A DNA stretch of 15,603 bases, taken from Bacillota bacterium. GTDB lineage: Bacteria > Bacillota > Clostridia > Oscillospirales > Butyricicoccaceae. The first letter of the stretch is position 1. Every line of letters begins with the position of its first letter. The stretch lies in the NCBI GenBank assembly GCA_030705725.1, contig JAUZPW010000010.1, positions 1 through 15,603 of the forward strand, given 5' to 3'. Below the pieces are notes generated by a model. It was not told the origin of the DNA. It saw only the letters and a program-made list of their open reading frames with translations, and did no database searches. The position numbers and the translations under genes are program-made. Shown piece by piece: positions 13,478 through 15,603 of the stretch.

Positions 13478-15142
13478 TTGGCTAGTGTAATTGACGGGCA
13501 GACCTTTAAGAAAATGATTATTGATGCCGCCTGCGCGATAGAAAGCAAAAAACAGCAGGCAAACGAGCTGAACGTTTTTCCCGTCCCGGACGGGGACACG
13601 GGAACAAATATGGCGCTCACAATGAGCAACGCGATGGCGGAGCTTTCAAAATTCGATAATCAGCCGCTTAATAAGGCTGCGGAAACGACGGCGTCGGCGC
13701 TTTTGCGCGGCGCGCGCGGAAATTCGGGGGTAATCCTTTCACTTTTGTTCCGCGGCGTCGCGAAATCACTGAAGGATCAGGCGTCGGCAGACGCGCTGGC
13801 CTTCTCGCGGGCGCTTACCGAGGGCGTCGAGACAGCATATAAAGCCGTAATGAAGCCCGCGGAGGGAACGATACTCACGGTTTCAAGGGTTTCCGCCGAA
13901 AAAGCGGTAGAGGCCGCCCAGAACGGAGCCGATATATCGGCGATGTTCAGGGAGATGATAGATACGGCCCATGAAGCGCTGCAAAAAACAACGGAGCAAA
14001 ACCCGGTGCTTAAAAAAGCGGGCGTAGTCGACGCCGGGGCTTTCGGCTATATCACGATTCTCGAGGGCATGCAGCATGCCTACTCAGGCGAAGACGCGCG
14101 CGAAGTGACCTTTCAAAAGCCCGTCATGACGGCAGGCGAGCCGAAAGGTGCCGATTTCGCCGATTTTAAGACCGAAGACATCAAATTTGCCTACTGCACG
14201 GAGTTTATAGCGAGCCGCGACGATAAAAAGCGCAGCCCCGAGAAGCTCCGTCACCTGCTCAATTCGATAGGCGACAGCGTCGTGCTTGTGGACGACGACG
14301 AGATAATAAAGGTGCATGTGCACACAAACCAGCCAGACCGCGTGCTTTCCGAAGCCCTCAGATACGGAGCGCTTAAAAGCGTAAAGATCGAGAATATGAG
14401 GGAACAGCATACCGAGAAAATAATAAGCGGAGAAAAAGAAAGCGCGCCGTTTATTCCGCCCGAACATAAAATAGCGGAGCCCGAGAGGAAATACGGCTTT
14501 GTGGCCGTGGCCGCTGGGGAAGGCTTAAACGCGGTGTTTAAGGATCTCGGCGTCGATCAGGTCGTGTCGGGCGGGCAGACCATGAATCCGTCCACCGAGG
14601 ATATTCTGCTTGCCGTCGACCGGACGCCGAGCGAAATCGTTTATGTTCTCCCGAATAACAAGAATATTATAATGGCCGCCGAGCAGGCGGTGCCGCTTTC
14701 TCCCAAGCAGGTAATCGTGCTTCAGGCAAAAACGGTTCCCCAGGGCATATCGGCGCTTTTGGCCTACGATTCGTCGAAAGAGCCCGAAAAGAACAGAGAG
14801 GCAATGGAGGAAGCGATTAAAAAGGTGCGCACCGGGCTTATAACCTATGCCGCCCGCGATTCAGTTTTCGGCGAAAGCCGGATAAAGGAAGGCGACTTCA
14901 TAGCCCTGCTCGACGGAAAGCTTATATATCACAGCAAGCGCTTTTACGACACGGCAAAAAAACTTTCGGGCGGGCTTATAAAAAAAGGCACGTCCTTCGT
15001 TACCGTCATAAAGGGCTGCGAAGCGGCGGACGATCAGACCGAGACGGTCAAATCGGTTTTCGAAAAAACGGCGAAAAACGCCGAGATAACCGTGATAGAC
15101 GGCGGCCAGCCTGTATACTACTTTATTATTTCCGCGGAATAA
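13478..15142 (+). CDS. fakA: Fatty acid kinase catalytic subunit FakA (YloV/DAK2 family)
   Basis: A 554-residue protein, the same size as Bacillus YloV. The N-terminal DhaL/DAK2 domain (about 1-200) has the ADP-Mg binding motif PVPDGDTGTNM with Asp38, Asp40 and Thr41, and the RGARGNSGVILS loop (about 78-89). A middle domain and a C-terminal domain follow. FakA phosphorylates fatty acids presented by a FakB (DegV-family) binding protein, giving acyl-phosphate for phospholipid synthesis; no fakB is seen in the window, but fakB genes are commonly unlinked. The start is TTG 13478, six bases after GGGGGAG (13465-13471); the next residues MASVIDGQTFKKMI are in register with the family N-terminus. 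The gene is last before a strong terminator. Confidence 0.95.
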   Translation: MASVIDGQTFKKMIIDAACAIESKKQQANELNVFPVPDGDTGTNMALTMSNAMAELSKFDNQPLNKAAETTASALLRGARGNSGVILSLLFRGVAKSLKDQASADALAFSRALTEGVETAYKAVMKPAEGTILTVSRVSAEKAVEAAQNGADISAMFREMIDTAHEALQKTTEQNPVLKKAGVVDAGAFGYITILEGMQHAYSGEDAREVTFQKPVMTAGEPKGADFADFKTEDIKFAYCTEFIASRDDKKRSPEKLRHLLNSIGDSVVLVDDDEIIKVHVHTNQPDRVLSEALRYGALKSVKIENMREQHTEKIISGEKESAPFIPPEHKIAEPERKYGFVAVAAGEGLNAVFKDLGVDQVVSGGQTMNPSTEDILLAVDRTPSEIVYVLPNNKNIIMAAEQAVPLSPKQVIVLQAKTVPQGISALLAYDSSKEPEKNREAMEEAIKKVRTGLITYAARDSVFGESRIKEGDFIALLDGKLIYHSKRFYDTAKKLSGGLIKKGTSFVTVIKGCEAADDQTETVKSVFEKTAKNAEITVIDGGQPVYYFIISAE

Positions 15143-15155
15143 GCCGGATTTCAAG

Positions 15156-15185
15156 ACGGCGGGGCGACTAACCCCGCCGTTTTTT
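15156..15185 (+). terminator. Intrinsic terminator after fakA
   Basis: ACGGCGGGG (15156-15164) pairs perfectly with CCCCGCCGT (15172-15180) around a seven-base loop and runs into six T residues (15180-15185). It closes the ymdB-to-fakA run and stands only 20 bases before the next start codon. Either the next gene has no room for its own promoter except within or before this hairpin, or it depends on read-through. Confidence 0.92.
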
Positions 15186-15205
15186 AAAGAACGGAGGGCG
15201 CCCCT

Positions 15206-15603
15206 ATGAAAAGGGCATTAAGACTGACCGTTTTTGTTCTCGCCACGCTTATCTTTTTTGCGGAAACGGCTCTCGCGGCTGACTTTACGCGCGAGGCAGG
15301 CTATCTTCTAAGCCTCGGGGTAATCCGGGAAACAAACGGCGGCTGCGCGCTGAATCGCGCGCCCACAAGGCTTGAAGCCGCCGTGCTCATATCAAGGCTC
15401 CTGTCGGGAGGCGGCGACCTTAAAAAAGAGGCCGCAAACTCCCCTTTTATCGACGTACCCCTGTGGGCCCGGCCCGACATCGGCTTTCTTTATAAAAAGG
15501 GCGTTATAAAAGGGGCGTCAAAAAGCTTCTTCGAGCCGTATGCCGACGCCACTCCGGATATGTGCCTCACGCTTTTGCTCCGCGCGCTCGGCTACGGCGA
15601 GGA
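15206..15603 (+). CDS. Secreted SLH-domain protein (3' end cut off)
   Basis: The first 132 residues are present; the gene runs off the right edge. ATG 15206 follows GGAGGG (15193-15198) with seven bases spacing. Residues 1-24 are a signal peptide (MKRALR, hydrophobic core, cleavage near ALA-AD). Two S-layer-homology-like units follow: about residues 27-66, with GYLLSLGVI and NRAPTRLEAAVLISRLL, and about 80-130, with SPFIDVPLWARPDIGFLYKKGVIKG and FEPYADATPDMCLTLLLRALGY. SLH domains anchor proteins to pyruvylated secondary cell wall polymers, so a surface protein or enzyme is expected; what follows the SLH region lies outside the window. The intergenic gap after the fakA terminator shows no clear promoter. 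Confidence 0.85.
   Translation, partial: MKRALRLTVFVLATLIFFAETALAADFTREAGYLLSLGVIRETNGGCALNRAPTRLEAAVLISRLLSGGGDLKKEAANSPFIDVPLWARPDIGFLYKKGVIKGASKSFFEPYADATPDMCLTLLLRALGYGE

Overview
This window looks like part of the chromosome of an endospore-forming member of the Clostridia (Bacillota), possibly the Oscillospirales or a related order. The evidence is a SleB-type spore cortex hydrolase, a Spo0A-family response regulator with an adjacent soluble sensor kinase, RNase Y, YmdB, PgeF, a YhaO/YhaN-like pair, the Asp23/FakA pair and an SLH-domain protein. Strong AGGAGG-type ribosome binding sites and U-tailed terminators support this. No tRNA, rRNA, CRISPR array, insertion sequence or prophage gene was recognised.

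Layout. 1-521 (-) is the 5' part of a TrmN6/YfiC-like tRNA adenine-N6 methyltransferase, cut by the left edge. Divergent from it is sleB (640-1323, +), which has a sigma-G-like promoter. rny (1528-3084, +) has its own near-consensus sigma-A promoter and a strong terminator. Convergent to rny is a three-gene minus-strand operon covering 6416 down to 3195: a 96-aa protein resembling DUF6514, a Spo0A-family regulator, and a cytoplasmic PAS-GAF-PAS histidine kinase. A 333-bp divergent intergenic region (6417-6749) holds tandem 0A-box-like sites facing that operon. From 6750 rightwards a long plus-strand run follows: ymdB, pgeF, an orphan oligopeptide-binding lipoprotein, an SbcD/YhaO-like phosphoesterase, a YhaN-like membrane SMC-type ATPase, an Asp23-family protein and fakA. 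It ends in a strong terminator at 15156-15185. An SLH-domain protein then begins at 15206 and runs off the right edge.

How the genes relate. rny and ymdB are neighbours in Bacillus (ymdA-ymdB) but are separated here by the Spo0A-like/kinase operon in the opposite orientation. That operon is the most interesting part of the window. It looks like a self-contained sporulation-type two-component system, with a regulator next to a likely kinase partner and its own candidate 0A boxes in the correct 7+3+7 spacing. Two recognition-helix positions that are arginine in Bacillus Spo0A are not arginine here. It could be a paralogue with altered specificity, or the genome's only Spo0A at an unusual location. 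The remaining genes are ordinary Firmicutes housekeeping functions: RNA decay, cell wall quality control, DNA end processing, and fatty-acid phosphorylation for phospholipid synthesis.
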